From an uncultured Eisenbergiella sp. (lineage in GTDB: Bacteria > Bacillota > Clostridia > Lachnospirales > Lachnospiraceae), in assembly GCA_947626995.1 (NCBI GenBank), contig CANQUI010000014.1:1-42068 (forward strand): a DNA stretch of 42,068 nt, given 5' to 3'. Position numbers and translations under genes: made by a program. Each line of letters starts with the position of its first letter. The first letter of the stretch is position 1. The notes beneath the pieces are model-generated. The model worked only from the letters and a program-made list of their open reading frames with translations. It made no database searches and was not told where the DNA came from. Shown piece by piece: positions 27,400 to 35,417 of this stretch.

Positions 27400-28362
27400 T
27401 TACCCCACCGGCACCACCAGATCCAGATTCCGCTCGTATATGCTGGCCAGGTTGAACGTTTCGCGATACATAATCTCCGTCTCTCCGTTGATGGAGATCT
27501 GCACCTTGTTGATATTGGGAAGCTCCGCAAGCGAATTGACAATGGAATATATGACCACGTCCCCGGTCACATTGAATACCTTGGTATTAAACCCATCGTC
27601 CAGATTCACATAACAGGTGCCGTCCTTTACCGTAACGCCCAGCACCTTGGTGGAGGGATTGATCACCGGGAACGCGTCCTCGCTGTCCTGTCCGGGCCCC
27701 GCGATCAGACTTTCCACCACCAGCTTTTCCAGCGAGATATTGCTGTTATAAACCTTTTTTACGCTGGTGGGCACCAGCTTATCCCCTGCTTCATTGGCAA
27801 AATAAAGCTTCAGCCAGATCTGTTCATAAGAATTGATCTCGTTTCCTTCGTTGTCGATGAAAAGTTCCGCGGTCATCGGCCCCACCGGCGTACCGGCGCT
27901 GTCTGTGAGCGCCTCTCCCTTTACGGTTATGGCCACATGATCCACGCCCTCCACCTGCGTCAGCGTACGCACGATGGCCGCCCGGATCAAAACCTCCGTG
28001 GTCGGCTGGATCTTTTTATATTCCTCGCTCACATCCAGCACAAGAAGGCTTTCCTGCAGATCCCAGCCGTTGATCTCGTACCCGTTGACCGGCGTCCGAA
28101 GGGACAGCTCCACCGGGTTTTCTTTGAGCGCGTCCACCGCTTCTCTCAGCTGGCCGTCCCTGTCCTGGCTCTCCAGGCTGTGAGAGACTGCGGTAATCTT
28201 GGTCTCCGCCTGATTGATATAATAAACGGATATGGTGTTTTCGCCTCCCGCAGTATCCTGTGCAGCGCACCCGCCAAGCAGGCAGCCGATCAGACAGATC
28301 ATATAAAAAAAGCCGCCTTGTAAACGCATCCCGGCAAACGGGCGCCGTGTCCTTTTGCTCAT
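27400..28362 (-). CDS. Lipoprotein with two GerMN domains
   Basis: The 320 residues begin with a lipoprotein signal (MICLIGCLLGGC, the lipobox LGGC placing the lipidated Cys near residue 33). Two GerMN domains follow, residues 42-170 (ISVYYINQAETKI to EALTD) and 185-315 (AELFIDNEGNEI to INGETEI), each with the repeated pattern of a short strand pair and a helix (LREAVDALKENP; LEKLVVESLIAGP). GerMN proteins occur in spore germination and cell envelope contexts in Firmicutes. The start overlaps the histidine kinase stop as ATGA, with GGAGG just before it, so translation is coupled. The position after the kinase suggests it may modulate or report to that kinase, as YycH/YycI do for WalK; this is inference. 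Confidence 0.85.
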   Translation of the reverse strand: MSKRTRRPFAGMRLQGGFFYMICLIGCLLGGCAAQDTAGGENTISVYYINQAETKITAVSHSLESQDRDGQLREAVDALKENPVELSLRTPVNGYEINGWDLQESLLVLDVSEEYKKIQPTTEVLIRAAIVRTLTQVEGVDHVAITVKGEALTDSAGTPVGPMTAELFIDNEGNEINSYEQIWLKLYFANEAGDKLVPTSVKKVYNSNISLEKLVVESLIAGPGQDSEDAFPVINPSTKVLGVTVKDGTCYVNLDDGFNTKVFNVTGDVVIYSIVNSLAELPNINKVQISINGETEIMYRETFNLASIYERNLDLVVPVG

Positions 28363-29834
28363 ACATTTCCTCCGGTTCTGATATAGGTCAGCGGAATCTT
28401 TACCGTAAAAACGGTGCCTTCCCCTTCCACGCTGCTGACTTTGATGGAGCCTCTGTGCAAAAGCACCGCGCTTCTTGTGATGGAAAGCCCCAGCCCCGTT
28501 CCGCCGATCTGTCGGGAATGAGACTTGTCCACACGATAAAACCGTTCAAAGATATGGTCGTAATCTTCCTCCTTTAAGCCGATGCCGGAATCCGAAACCT
28601 CCACCGTGAAAAACTGATGATCCGCGTCCAGCACCACCCTGACCCAGCCGTGCTCCCTGTTGTACTTGATGGCATTTTCCACCAGATTGGTAAAGATCAA
28701 AGACAGTTTGATCTCATCCACCTCCGCCGTCACGGGACGCATGCTTTCGAATACGATTTCCACGTCCTGCCTGCGGGCGATGGGACGCAGGCGCTTGAGC
28801 GTCATTTCCAACAGGCTGTTGATATCCACGGCCCGAATATCCATTTCCGCCTCTTTTTTATCCATCTTCACCAGCGTCAGCAGGTCGTTGATGATCTTGT
28901 TTTCGCGCTCGATCTCCTCGGCAATGTCCTGCATAAACTCCCGGTACAGCTCCGCCGGCGCGTCCGGCTGCTGGTTGAGGGAATCCGCCAGTACCTTGAT
29001 GGAGGTCATGGGCGTCTTTAGCTCATGGGAAACGTTGGCCACAAATTCCTGCCGGGAATCGTTGATGACGCGCATCCGGGCAAGCAGCTGATTGAACGCA
29101 TCCACGATCTGTTCGGTCTCCAGATAATCCGGTACGGAAATCTCCTGATCCGTATAACCGTCCTTCACCTCCCGGATCGCTTTGGTGATCCGCTCAAAGG
29201 GCACGATGAGAATATGGGAAAAGAACAGCACGATGCCCAGGATAAGAAACGCCATGACGATTTCCAAAATCAGCGCCCGACGGCTCAAAATTTCCAGCGT
29301 GGCGGCAATGCTGTCCGTGGATGTGCTGGCGAGGATCACGCCGCGCACGATGGACACCGGCTTTTGATCCTGCTCCACCGTCTCCACAATGGGGACCGTC
29401 ATCTCGATATACCCGTTATTGCGGTCATACCGCGACGTATTCTCTCCTTTAAAGCATTTGATGACTTCCTCGGAAATGATGGTTTTTCCTTCGCTGATGC
29501 CGTAGGTGTCCTTTACGATGCGGAAATTGCCGCTGATGATCAGCACGCGGCCGTCGTAAAGGTTGGACATCTGCTCCAGCTCCGCGTTGATGACATCGGA
29601 AGACGTGTCCTGAAGATAATTGTAGTTGATCAGATGGTCGGCGATGATCCTGTACTGCGTGGTCACGTCGGAAATGCGCAAAGATACCGCGCGCTCCTCG
29701 TAGCTTTCCAGGATGCCAATGCGTATGATAATCCCCGGAACCACGCCGATGACCAGCATCAGGATAAAAATATAGGCTTTCAGGCTCCGAAAGATGGGAA
29801 TTTTGCGGATCAGTTCCCTGAGTTGATCGAACAT
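28359..29834 (-). CDS. Two-component sensor histidine kinase (HAMP-HisKA-HATPase)
   Basis: The 491 residues contain a first membrane helix at about 20-40 (AYIFILMLVIGVVPGIII), an extracellular domain to about 178, a second helix (ILEIVMAFLILGIVLFF), a HAMP linker, and HisKA with FVANVSHELKTPMTSIK, whose His is the phosphorylation site. The ATPase domain has NLVENAIKYN, DSGIGL and GGTGLGLSI. No PAS domain is seen between HAMP and HisKA, unlike classical WalK. I start at 29834 because GGAGG lies 6-8 bases before; an in-frame ATG at 29852 has none. It follows its response regulator by 46 bases and overlaps the GerMN lipoprotein gene. Confidence 0.93.
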   Translation of the reverse strand: MFDQLRELIRKIPIFRSLKAYIFILMLVIGVVPGIIIRIGILESYEERAVSLRISDVTTQYRIIADHLINYNYLQDTSSDVINAELEQMSNLYDGRVLIISGNFRIVKDTYGISEGKTIISEEVIKCFKGENTSRYDRNNGYIEMTVPIVETVEQDQKPVSIVRGVILASTSTDSIAATLEILSRRALILEIVMAFLILGIVLFFSHILIVPFERITKAIREVKDGYTDQEISVPDYLETEQIVDAFNQLLARMRVINDSRQEFVANVSHELKTPMTSIKVLADSLNQQPDAPAELYREFMQDIAEEIERENKIINDLLTLVKMDKKEAEMDIRAVDINSLLEMTLKRLRPIARRQDVEIVFESMRPVTAEVDEIKLSLIFTNLVENAIKYNREHGWVRVVLDADHQFFTVEVSDSGIGLKEEDYDHIFERFYRVDKSHSRQIGGTGLGLSITRSAVLLHRGSIKVSSVEGEGTVFTVKIPLTYIRTGGNV

Positions 29835-29880
29835 GGTATTCCTCCGTTGCAAGCGTGGTAATTCTGCGGAAAGGATCCGC

Positions 29881-30570
29881 TCATGCGCGGAAGAAATACC
29901 CTACGCCCCATTTGGTATGCACGTAACGGGGTTCGCTGGGATTTGTCTCGATCTTTTCCCGAAGACGGCGGATATGGACGTCCACGGTGCGCACGTCGCC
30001 GGGATAATCGGATCCCCAGATCAGGCCCAGCAGCTTTTCCCGGCTGTAAACCTTATTGGGGTTTTTGATCAGAAGCTCCAGCACGTCGAATTCCTTGGCG
30101 GTCAGGTTGACCTCTTTGCCCGCGATGCTCACCCGGCGGCTGTCGCAGTCCATGCGCATCTCGCCTCTTTCCAGGATATTCCCTTCTTTTTTCTTTCCCT
30201 CCCGGTCCGAGGTGCGGCGCATAATCGCCTTGATCCTGGCCTTGACCTCCAATATGTTAAAGGGCTTGGTAATATAATCGTCCGCGCCGTATTCCAGGCC
30301 CATGATCTTGTCCATATCCTCGCTCTTTGCGGTCAGCATCACAATGGGAACGTTGGAAAACTCCCGAATCTGCTGACAGACCTCCGTGCCGCTCATTTTG
30401 GGCAGCATGATGTCCAGTAAAATCAGGTCGAAATTCTGGCTGCGGGCGTACTGCAGCGCCTCTTCCCCGTCATATGCGCAGGTGACCTCCATTCCGTCCT
30501 GCTCCAGACTGAACCGGATCCCCTTTACAATCAGCTTTTCATCATCCACCACCAGAATTTTTTTCGCCAT
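29881..30570 (-). CDS. OmpR/WalR-type response regulator
   Basis: The 229 residues comprise a receiver domain (KKILVVDDEKLIVKGI with the acidic pair, LILLDIMLPKMSG with the phospho-acceptor Asp near 53, TAKSEDMDKIMGLEYGADDYITKPF with the switch Thr and Lys) and a winged-helix DNA-binding domain (LTAKEFDVLELLIKNPNKVYSREKLL, then VRTVDVHIRRLREKI). It closely resembles WalR/VicR regulators of cell wall metabolism, but this subfamily is shared by many pairs, so the target is open. It lies between comEA and the cognate kinase gene, all on the same strand. Confidence 0.94.
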   Translation of the reverse strand: MAKKILVVDDEKLIVKGIRFSLEQDGMEVTCAYDGEEALQYARSQNFDLILLDIMLPKMSGTEVCQQIREFSNVPIVMLTAKSEDMDKIMGLEYGADDYITKPFNILEVKARIKAIMRRTSDREGKKKEGNILERGEMRMDCDSRRVSIAGKEVNLTAKEFDVLELLIKNPNKVYSREKLLGLIWGSDYPGDVRTVDVHIRRLREKIETNPSEPRYVHTKWGVGYFFRA

Positions 30571-30597
30571 TCCGTTTTCCCTCTCTGTATGATTTTC

Positions 30598-31251
30598 TTA
30601 TTCCACGAAGATCAAATCTCTGATTTTTTCAAACGCGGCCTGTTTGATGCCGCTTACCTTCATGATGTCCTCAATGCACGCGTACCGTCCGTTTTTCTCC
30701 CGAAACGCAATGATGGCCGCGGCCCGGCTTTCCCCGATCCCCGGAAGGGTCATCAAAGCGGCCGCATCCGCGGTATTGATATCGATCCTGCCGCCTTGGG
30801 CAGCGGACAACGCCCCTTCGTCACGCCCGCCTCCGCCGTCGGAATAAGGCGTCCGCGCGCTCTCTTCCTCCGTCATGATATAGATCCGGCTGCCGTCTGT
30901 GACCGGCTGGGCGAGATTACAGGATGCCGGATCGGCCTCCGTCAAAAACCCGCCGCCCGCGGTCACGGCGTCCATCACCCGGCTGCCCTCGGGCAATTCG
31001 TATACGCCGGGACGCTTCACCGCGCCGCAGATATGAACCACGCAGAACCTTTGCGGCTCCTGCTCTGTCACAGGCGGCGGACCCTCTGTCTCCTGTGTGC
31101 TTTCTATAACGTCGGACGGCTCGGAAAGAGAAAAAAAGTCCTCCTCTTCCCTCCCGCAGCCGCCCGCAAATAAGACGCAAAAAAGCAGCGCGCCGAACAA
31201 AACGGGGCCGCTTAGACGGCCGGTCGTATGTAATTTTTTTTGCTTTGGCAC
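30598..31251 (-). CDS. comEA: ComEA-like DNA receptor (SLBB and helix-hairpin-helix)
   Basis: ComEA is the membrane-anchored double-stranded DNA receptor for uptake and passes DNA to ComEC. The 217 residues have an N-terminal membrane helix (residues 16-31, PVLFGALLFCVLFAGG), a linker, and an SLBB-type domain at about 68-125 (VVHICGAVKRPGVYELPEGSRVMDAV). The C-terminal helix-hairpin-helix pair is RIDINTADAAALMTLPGIGESRAAAIIAFREKNG and IEDIMKVSGIKQAAFEKI. I start at GTG 31251, with AAAGGAGA 6 bases before; an upstream ATG at 31287 has no binding site. A Cys follows the helix, but the residues before it do not make a clean lipobox. It is the first gene of the operon that also holds comEC. Confidence 0.9.
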   Translation of the reverse strand: MPKQKKLHTTGRLSGPVLFGALLFCVLFAGGCGREEEDFFSLSEPSDVIESTQETEGPPPVTEQEPQRFCVVHICGAVKRPGVYELPEGSRVMDAVTAGGGFLTEADPASCNLAQPVTDGSRIYIMTEEESARTPYSDGGGGRDEGALSAAQGGRIDINTADAAALMTLPGIGESRAAAIIAFREKNGRYACIEDIMKVSGIKQAAFEKIRDLIFVE

Positions 31252-31300
31252 CTTATCTCTCCTTTTGTTTTCCAAAAGGAACCCCATGCACCGTAAATTT

Positions 31301-31329
31301 ATTTTATTCCAGAAAAAATGATTTTACAA
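31301..31329 (-). promoter_or_regulatory. Sigma-A promoter of the comEA operon
   Basis: On the minus strand, TTGTAA (31329-31324) and TAAAAT (31306-31301) are 17 bases apart in an AT-rich stretch, about 50 bases before the comEA GTG. No other promoter is evident between here and holA, so the two-component system, GerMN lipoprotein, comEC and holA may be read from it. Confidence 0.55.
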
Positions 31330-31378
31330 GTCCAATCCTTGCTGCATTTATTAAAAATTCCTTATGAAAAATTACAGG

Positions 31379-31403
31379 AAAAAACCGCCGCATTTGGCGG
31401 CGG
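31379..31403 (-). terminator. Terminator after the YdcZ-like transporter gene
   Basis: On the minus strand, CCGCCGC and GCGGCGG form a 7-bp GC stem with a 5-nt loop, followed by six T. It begins 4 bases after the transporter stop and ends the arginine operon transcript before the comEA promoter. Confidence 0.88.
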
Positions 31404-31407
31404 TCCT

Positions 31408-31839
31408 TTACTCCCATTTGAACACCACGATTCCCGCTATGGCTACTATCAGGCCGATGGCCTTGCGCCACATAAAGGGCTGGTGCTGCGTCCCAAAAGC
31501 GCCGAACAGTTCGATCAGATACGCCGTCGCGATCTGTGCCACCACAATAAACAGCACCGCTTTTGCGGGGCCCAGCATATCCATGCTTTTGATCACCGTC
31601 CAGGTAATCGCCGCCCCCATGACGCCTCCCAGCAGCATATATTTTGGTTCAACCCGGAATACGCCCAAAAGATTCGACCGATCCGTCGTCGCCCAGACCA
31701 GCATACACACCAGAAACGCCGTAAACTGAACGAACGCGTTGGCCGTCCAGATGGAAGAGGATTTCGTAACCTGTGTGTTGAATACGCCCTGCAGGCTCAT
31801 CAGCGCGCCCGAAAAAACAGCAATAAAAAATCCGATCAT
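31408..31839 (-). CDS. DMT-family transporter, YdcZ/DUF606 type
   Basis: This 143-residue integral membrane protein has about five hydrophobic helices and belongs to the small half-size DMT group (YdcZ/DUF606): IGFFIAVFSGALMSLQGVFNTQV at the start, LLGGVMGAAITWTVIKSMDMLGPAKAVLFIVVAQIATAYLIELFG in the middle and GLIVAIAGIVVFKW at the end. Such proteins are thought to work as dimers; substrates are mostly unknown. GGAGG lies 8 bases before the ATG. It comes 57 bases after the solute-binding protein and may be the last gene of the arginine operon. I looked for a guanidine-type riboswitch upstream and found none. Confidence 0.8.
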   Translation of the reverse strand: MIGFFIAVFSGALMSLQGVFNTQVTKSSSIWTANAFVQFTAFLVCMLVWATTDRSNLLGVFRVEPKYMLLGGVMGAAITWTVIKSMDMLGPAKAVLFIVVAQIATAYLIELFGAFGTQHQPFMWRKAIGLIVAIAGIVVFKWE

Positions 31840-31896
31840 CTCATTGCCTCCTTTCTGATCAGTATGGCTGATGATCGGATCTTTTATTCCCGCCGG

Positions 31897-33255
31897 TCAA
31901 TCCGTTTCTTTTCCTAAAAAACCGGTATCGTCCGGCACCTCGATATACGTCTCCTCTTCATATTGGGCGCCTGTTACCTGCGTCATGATCTGTTCGGAAA
32001 GATCTTTTAAAAGATCGGACACATTCCCGCCCTGCCAGATCTGCGTGTAGGCCACCTCCATCCGGACCCAGAAGTTGGCCGTGCTCATCAGCTTTGGCAT
32101 GGGAACGGAACGGGCGTATTCCTCAGAAAAGCCCTCTGCGCCGGGGATGTCCAGCGCGATGTCGGATCTTGCCGGCAGCTTTCCGCTCCTTTCGTACAGC
32201 TTTTCGCTTTGCTGTTCTGTCAAAAACAGGGCGAAGTCCCTTGCCAGATCCTTTTTTTCGCTGTATCCGTTCACCGCCAGCGCGTACGTCACGGAAAGCC
32301 CTCTGGACTGCAGCTGTCCGCTGATATCCGGCAGCGTTACCACACCGAATTCATAGGGAAACGCGCCTTCCTGCTTCGCCTTTTCGATCCGCTTTAAAAT
32401 GTCTGTGGTGGCCACGGTAAATACCAGTTTGCCGTCCAGAAAATCCTGCACCACGGACTCATAGCTGGAGGTCTGGGCGTCAATGGAGAAAAACTGATTG
32501 AGATCCTGATAGGCTTTCAGTCCCGTAACCGCGTCGGAATTGTAAATGTCGATCTGAGACTCCGTATCCCCGCAGTCGCCTCCCACGCTGATATAGTTTC
32601 CTGCAAAGAAATAGTTGTAAAAAATATCGGATACATCCCACCGGAAAACCGCTTCCACTGTTTCGGGGGCATTGTACTCCTCCGCAAAAGAAAGAATGTC
32701 CTCTATAGATCCCGGAATCAGGGAATCCGCGGATACTCCCATTTCCTCGGCAGCCTGCTCCAGATAGGTCCGATTGTATACCAGCGCGCTGGTCTCATAA
32801 TAGTAGGGAATGGCCACCTTCTTGCCCTGATAGGTGACGGCGTCGAGCGCCGCCTTGGAAAAATGATCCGATGCCAGCATCCCGTCGTCCCAGGTGATTT
32901 CCTCCGCCAGGCCGGCCAGATACGCCTTTTCCAGGCTGTCGTTGCTGACGATATACAGATCCGGCGGATTGACGCGATCCAACGAAGCCTCATTGACGGC
33001 CTCCAGATAATCCAGTCCGGAAGTCAGAACCGGCAGCACGCGGATGTGATACGTTTCCAGATAATCCAGCGCGGCGCTGGAGAGATAATCTCCCATCGGC
33101 TCGTCCGTATACCAGACGGTGATGGTGGGTCTGGCCAGCAGCGCATTTTCGGGGATCGCCTCCAGAACACGATTTCCCGCCAGCGCCAGCACGATCATCA
33201 TTCCTGTGGCCGCCGCCAACAGGACGACGGAGAATATTCTTTTTTTCAGATTCAT
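31897..33255 (-). CDS. Extracellular solute-binding protein (ABC family 1-like), membrane-anchored, no permease nearby
   Basis: The 452 residues resemble sugar-type solute-binding proteins: after an N-terminal hydrophobic segment (residues 7-27) the mature part starts ITVWYTDEPMGDYL and continues with VAIPYYYETSALVYNRTYLEQA near residue 145, KLVFTVATTDIL near 275 and FALFLTEQQSEKLYERSGKLPAR near 345. Unlike most Gram-positive binding proteins there is no lipobox Cys, so it is either secreted or held by its uncleaved helix. It overlaps argD by 4 bases (ATGA), so it is translationally coupled to arginine synthesis. No permease or ATPase gene is in the window. The ligand is unknown; binding of a sugar, amino acid or peptide cannot be told apart from sequence. 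Confidence 0.8.
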   Translation of the reverse strand: MNLKKRIFSVVLLAAATGMMIVLALAGNRVLEAIPENALLARPTITVWYTDEPMGDYLSSAALDYLETYHIRVLPVLTSGLDYLEAVNEASLDRVNPPDLYIVSNDSLEKAYLAGLAEEITWDDGMLASDHFSKAALDAVTYQGKKVAIPYYYETSALVYNRTYLEQAAEEMGVSADSLIPGSIEDILSFAEEYNAPETVEAVFRWDVSDIFYNYFFAGNYISVGGDCGDTESQIDIYNSDAVTGLKAYQDLNQFFSIDAQTSSYESVVQDFLDGKLVFTVATTDILKRIEKAKQEGAFPYEFGVVTLPDISGQLQSRGLSVTYALAVNGYSEKKDLARDFALFLTEQQSEKLYERSGKLPARSDIALDIPGAEGFSEEYARSVPMPKLMSTANFWVRMEVAYTQIWQGGNVSDLLKDLSEQIMTQVTGAQYEEETYIEVPDDTGFLGKETD

Positions 33256-34463
33256 AACGCCCCCTTACCGGCCGCAATGCTTTCCCGCAGAATCCCCATC
33301 ATCTCGTCCACATGCTCCTTTTGAATGATCAGCGGAGGCAGAAAACGGAGAATGTCGGGCCCGGCGTTAATGAGGATCAGCCCTCTTTTGAGCGCCTCCT
33401 CAATCACCGGCGCCACGGGCCGGTCAAAGACCAGTCCCTGCATCAGTCCGACGCCGCGCCGAAGCCGGATAAAATCGAATTCGGAAACCAGCGCATCCAG
33501 TTTTTCCTCCAGATAGCCGGAGATTTCTCTCACATGCCCGACGATATTGTCCCTTTCAAACAGCTCCAGCACCTTTGCCACCGCGGCGCAGGCCAGCGGA
33601 TTCCCGCCGTAGGTCGTGCCGTGATCCCCGGCCGCGAGGGATTTTTCCGCCACTCTTTCCGTCATCAAAAACGCCCCCACGGGCACGCCGCAGCCGATTC
33701 CCTTCGCCAGCGTCATAAGATCCGGTTTGATGCCATACCGCTGCCAGGCAAACAGAGTTCCGGTCCGTCCCATGCCGCACTGCACCTCGTCCAGTATCAT
33801 CAGAAGATCCCTTTCGTCGCAGAGGGCGCGGATCTTTCTCAAAAAATCCTCCTCCGCGGGATAAAGACCTCCCTCGCCCTGCACCGTTTCCAGAAGGATG
33901 GCGCAGGTTTTGTCCGTCACGCAGGAAAGCACGCTGTCAAAATCGTTTAGCTGCGCAAAGCGGATCTGGCCGATTCCCGGTTCAAACGCTTCCCGGTATT
34001 TGGGATTTCCCGTCACCGAAAGCGCCCCCATGGTGCGCCCATGGAAAGAATGGTGCATGGCAATGATCTCATGATCCGTATTGCCGTCCTTTAAAAAGGC
34101 GTACTTACGCGCCGCTTTGATGGCGCCCTCCACCGACTCCGCCCCGCTGTTGGTAAAAAACACCCGATCCATCCCGGAAACGCGCGTCAGCTTTTTGGCC
34201 GCCTCGATGGCGGGCACGTTATAATAGTAATTGGACGTGTGGGTGATCGCATCGATCTGCGCTTTGAGCGCGTCGTTATATTCCCGGTTGTGGTACCCCA
34301 GCGCGAATACGCCGATGCCCGATACAAAATCCAGATACTTCTTATCGTCCAGGTCGTACAGATAAACGCCCTCGCCCCTTTTTAAAACGATGGGATACCG
34401 GTTGTAGGTATGCAAAAGGACGCTTTCCGCTTCGTCAATATATTGCCGCATGGTCTCAGACAT
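33252..34463 (-). CDS. argD: Acetylornithine aminotransferase
   Basis: This PLP enzyme of arginine synthesis transfers the amino group of glutamate to N-acetylglutamate semialdehyde. It is a 403-residue class III aminotransferase: LDFVSGIGVFALGYHN, FTNSGAESVEGAIKAARKY, HSFHGRTMGALSVTGNPKYRE, LDEVQCGMGRTGTLFAWQ and LAKGIGCGVPVGAF, in which the Lys should bind PLP. I use the ATG at 34463 because GGGG-AAAAG lies just upstream and the family begins with a similar stretch; the longer frame to 34583 overlaps argB. Ornithine and GABA aminotransferases are close relatives, but the arg context settles it. Confidence 0.94.
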   Translation of the reverse strand: MSETMRQYIDEAESVLLHTYNRYPIVLKRGEGVYLYDLDDKKYLDFVSGIGVFALGYHNREYNDALKAQIDAITHTSNYYYNVPAIEAAKKLTRVSGMDRVFFTNSGAESVEGAIKAARKYAFLKDGNTDHEIIAMHHSFHGRTMGALSVTGNPKYREAFEPGIGQIRFAQLNDFDSVLSCVTDKTCAILLETVQGEGGLYPAEEDFLRKIRALCDERDLLMILDEVQCGMGRTGTLFAWQRYGIKPDLMTLAKGIGCGVPVGAFLMTERVAEKSLAAGDHGTTYGGNPLACAAVAKVLELFERDNIVGHVREISGYLEEKLDALVSEFDFIRLRRGVGLMQGLVFDRPVAPVIEEALKRGLILINAGPDILRFLPPLIIQKEHVDEMMGILRESIAAGKGAL

Positions 34464-34495
34464 TTTCTTTTCCCCTTTCCAGCCCTGCTTTCGTT

Positions 34496-35395
34496 TTACA
34501 CCGGCGCATCCGGCAGCGGATCGTGATCCCCCACAATGGCGGTTCCGATTCCCTGATCCGTAAAGATCTCCAAAAGCAGGCAATGCGGAATCCTTCCGTC
34601 CAGAATGTGCACCCGGTTGACGCCGTGATCCACCGCCGCCGTGCAGTTGGCGAGCTTGGGAAGCATGCCGCCTCCGATATAGCCTTCCTCGATCAGCCGG
34701 TTGGCTTCGCTGACACGGATGCGGTTGATAAAGGTGCTCTTGTCCTCAAAATCCCGGTACAGACCTTCCACATCCGTTAAAAAGACCAGCTTGTCCGCGC
34801 CCACCGCCCGGGCGATGGCGCAGGCCGCGTCGTCCGCGTTAATATTATAGGTATCACAGTTTTCATCCATTCCCACAGGCGCCACAATGGGCAGAAAATC
34901 GCGATCGATCAGATCGTAAAGGATCTTGGGATTGACGCAGGTTACATTGCCCACAAAGCCGATATCCTGTCCGTCCACATATTTCTTTTCCACCTGCAGC
35001 AGATTGCCGTCCTTGCCGGAAATACCGGCCGCCAGTACGCCGAGCTTTTGCACCATGGACACCAGCTTTTTGTTCACCCGGTTTAAAACCATCTCCGCGA
35101 TCTCCATGGTCTCCTCATCCGTCACCCGCAGGCCGCTGATAAAGGTCGGTTCCTTTCCCGCCTTTTCCACCCAGGTGCTGATGGCCTTGCCGCCCCCGTG
35201 GACAATGATGGGTTTAAATCCCACCAGTTTTAACAGCGTAACGTCCTGGATCACGCTGCGCTGCAGCTGCTCATGGCTCATGGCGCTGCCGCCGTATTTT
35301 ACCACAATGATCTTACGGTTGAATTTCTGAATATAAGGAAGGGCTTCAATCAGTACCTCCGCTTTTTTCATGATCTCTTCCATTTCCGGTTTCAT
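34496..35395 (-). CDS. argB: Acetylglutamate kinase
   Basis: It phosphorylates N-acetylglutamate with ATP, the second step of arginine synthesis. The 299 residues show [11 protein letters not shown] near 30, [20 protein letters not shown] near 60, [16 protein letters not shown] near 88, [28 protein letters not shown] near 183, and [27 protein letters not shown] near 245. The N-terminal helix ([13 protein letters not shown]) is the kind that forms the arginine-sensitive hexamer in feedback-inhibited enzymes, so arginine inhibition is plausible. It lies 22 bases after argJ and 32 before argD. Confidence 0.96.
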   Translation of the reverse strand: MKPEMEEIMKKAEVLIEALPYIQKFNRKIIVVKYGGSAMSHEQLQRSVIQDVTLLKLVGFKPIIVHGGGKAISTWVEKAGKEPTFISGLRVTDEETMEIAEMVLNRVNKKLVSMVQKLGVLAAGISGKDGNLLQVEKKYVDGQDIGFVGNVTCVNPKILYDLIDRDFLPIVAPVGMDENCDTYNINADDAACAIARAVGADKLVFLTDVEGLYRDFEDKSTFINRIRVSEANRLIEEGYIGGGMLPKLANCTAAVDHGVNRVHILDGRIPHCLLLEIFTDQGIGTAIVGDHDPLPDAPV

Positions 35396-35417
35396 CTGTT
35401 ACATCCTGCTCCTTCCC

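Noticed and set aside
31840-31896. A guanidine or other riboswitch before the YdcZ-like transporter gene
   Set aside because: The interval is only 57 bases and contains just a short GATC-rich partial repeat and a ribosome binding site; no ACGR-type hairpins are seen.
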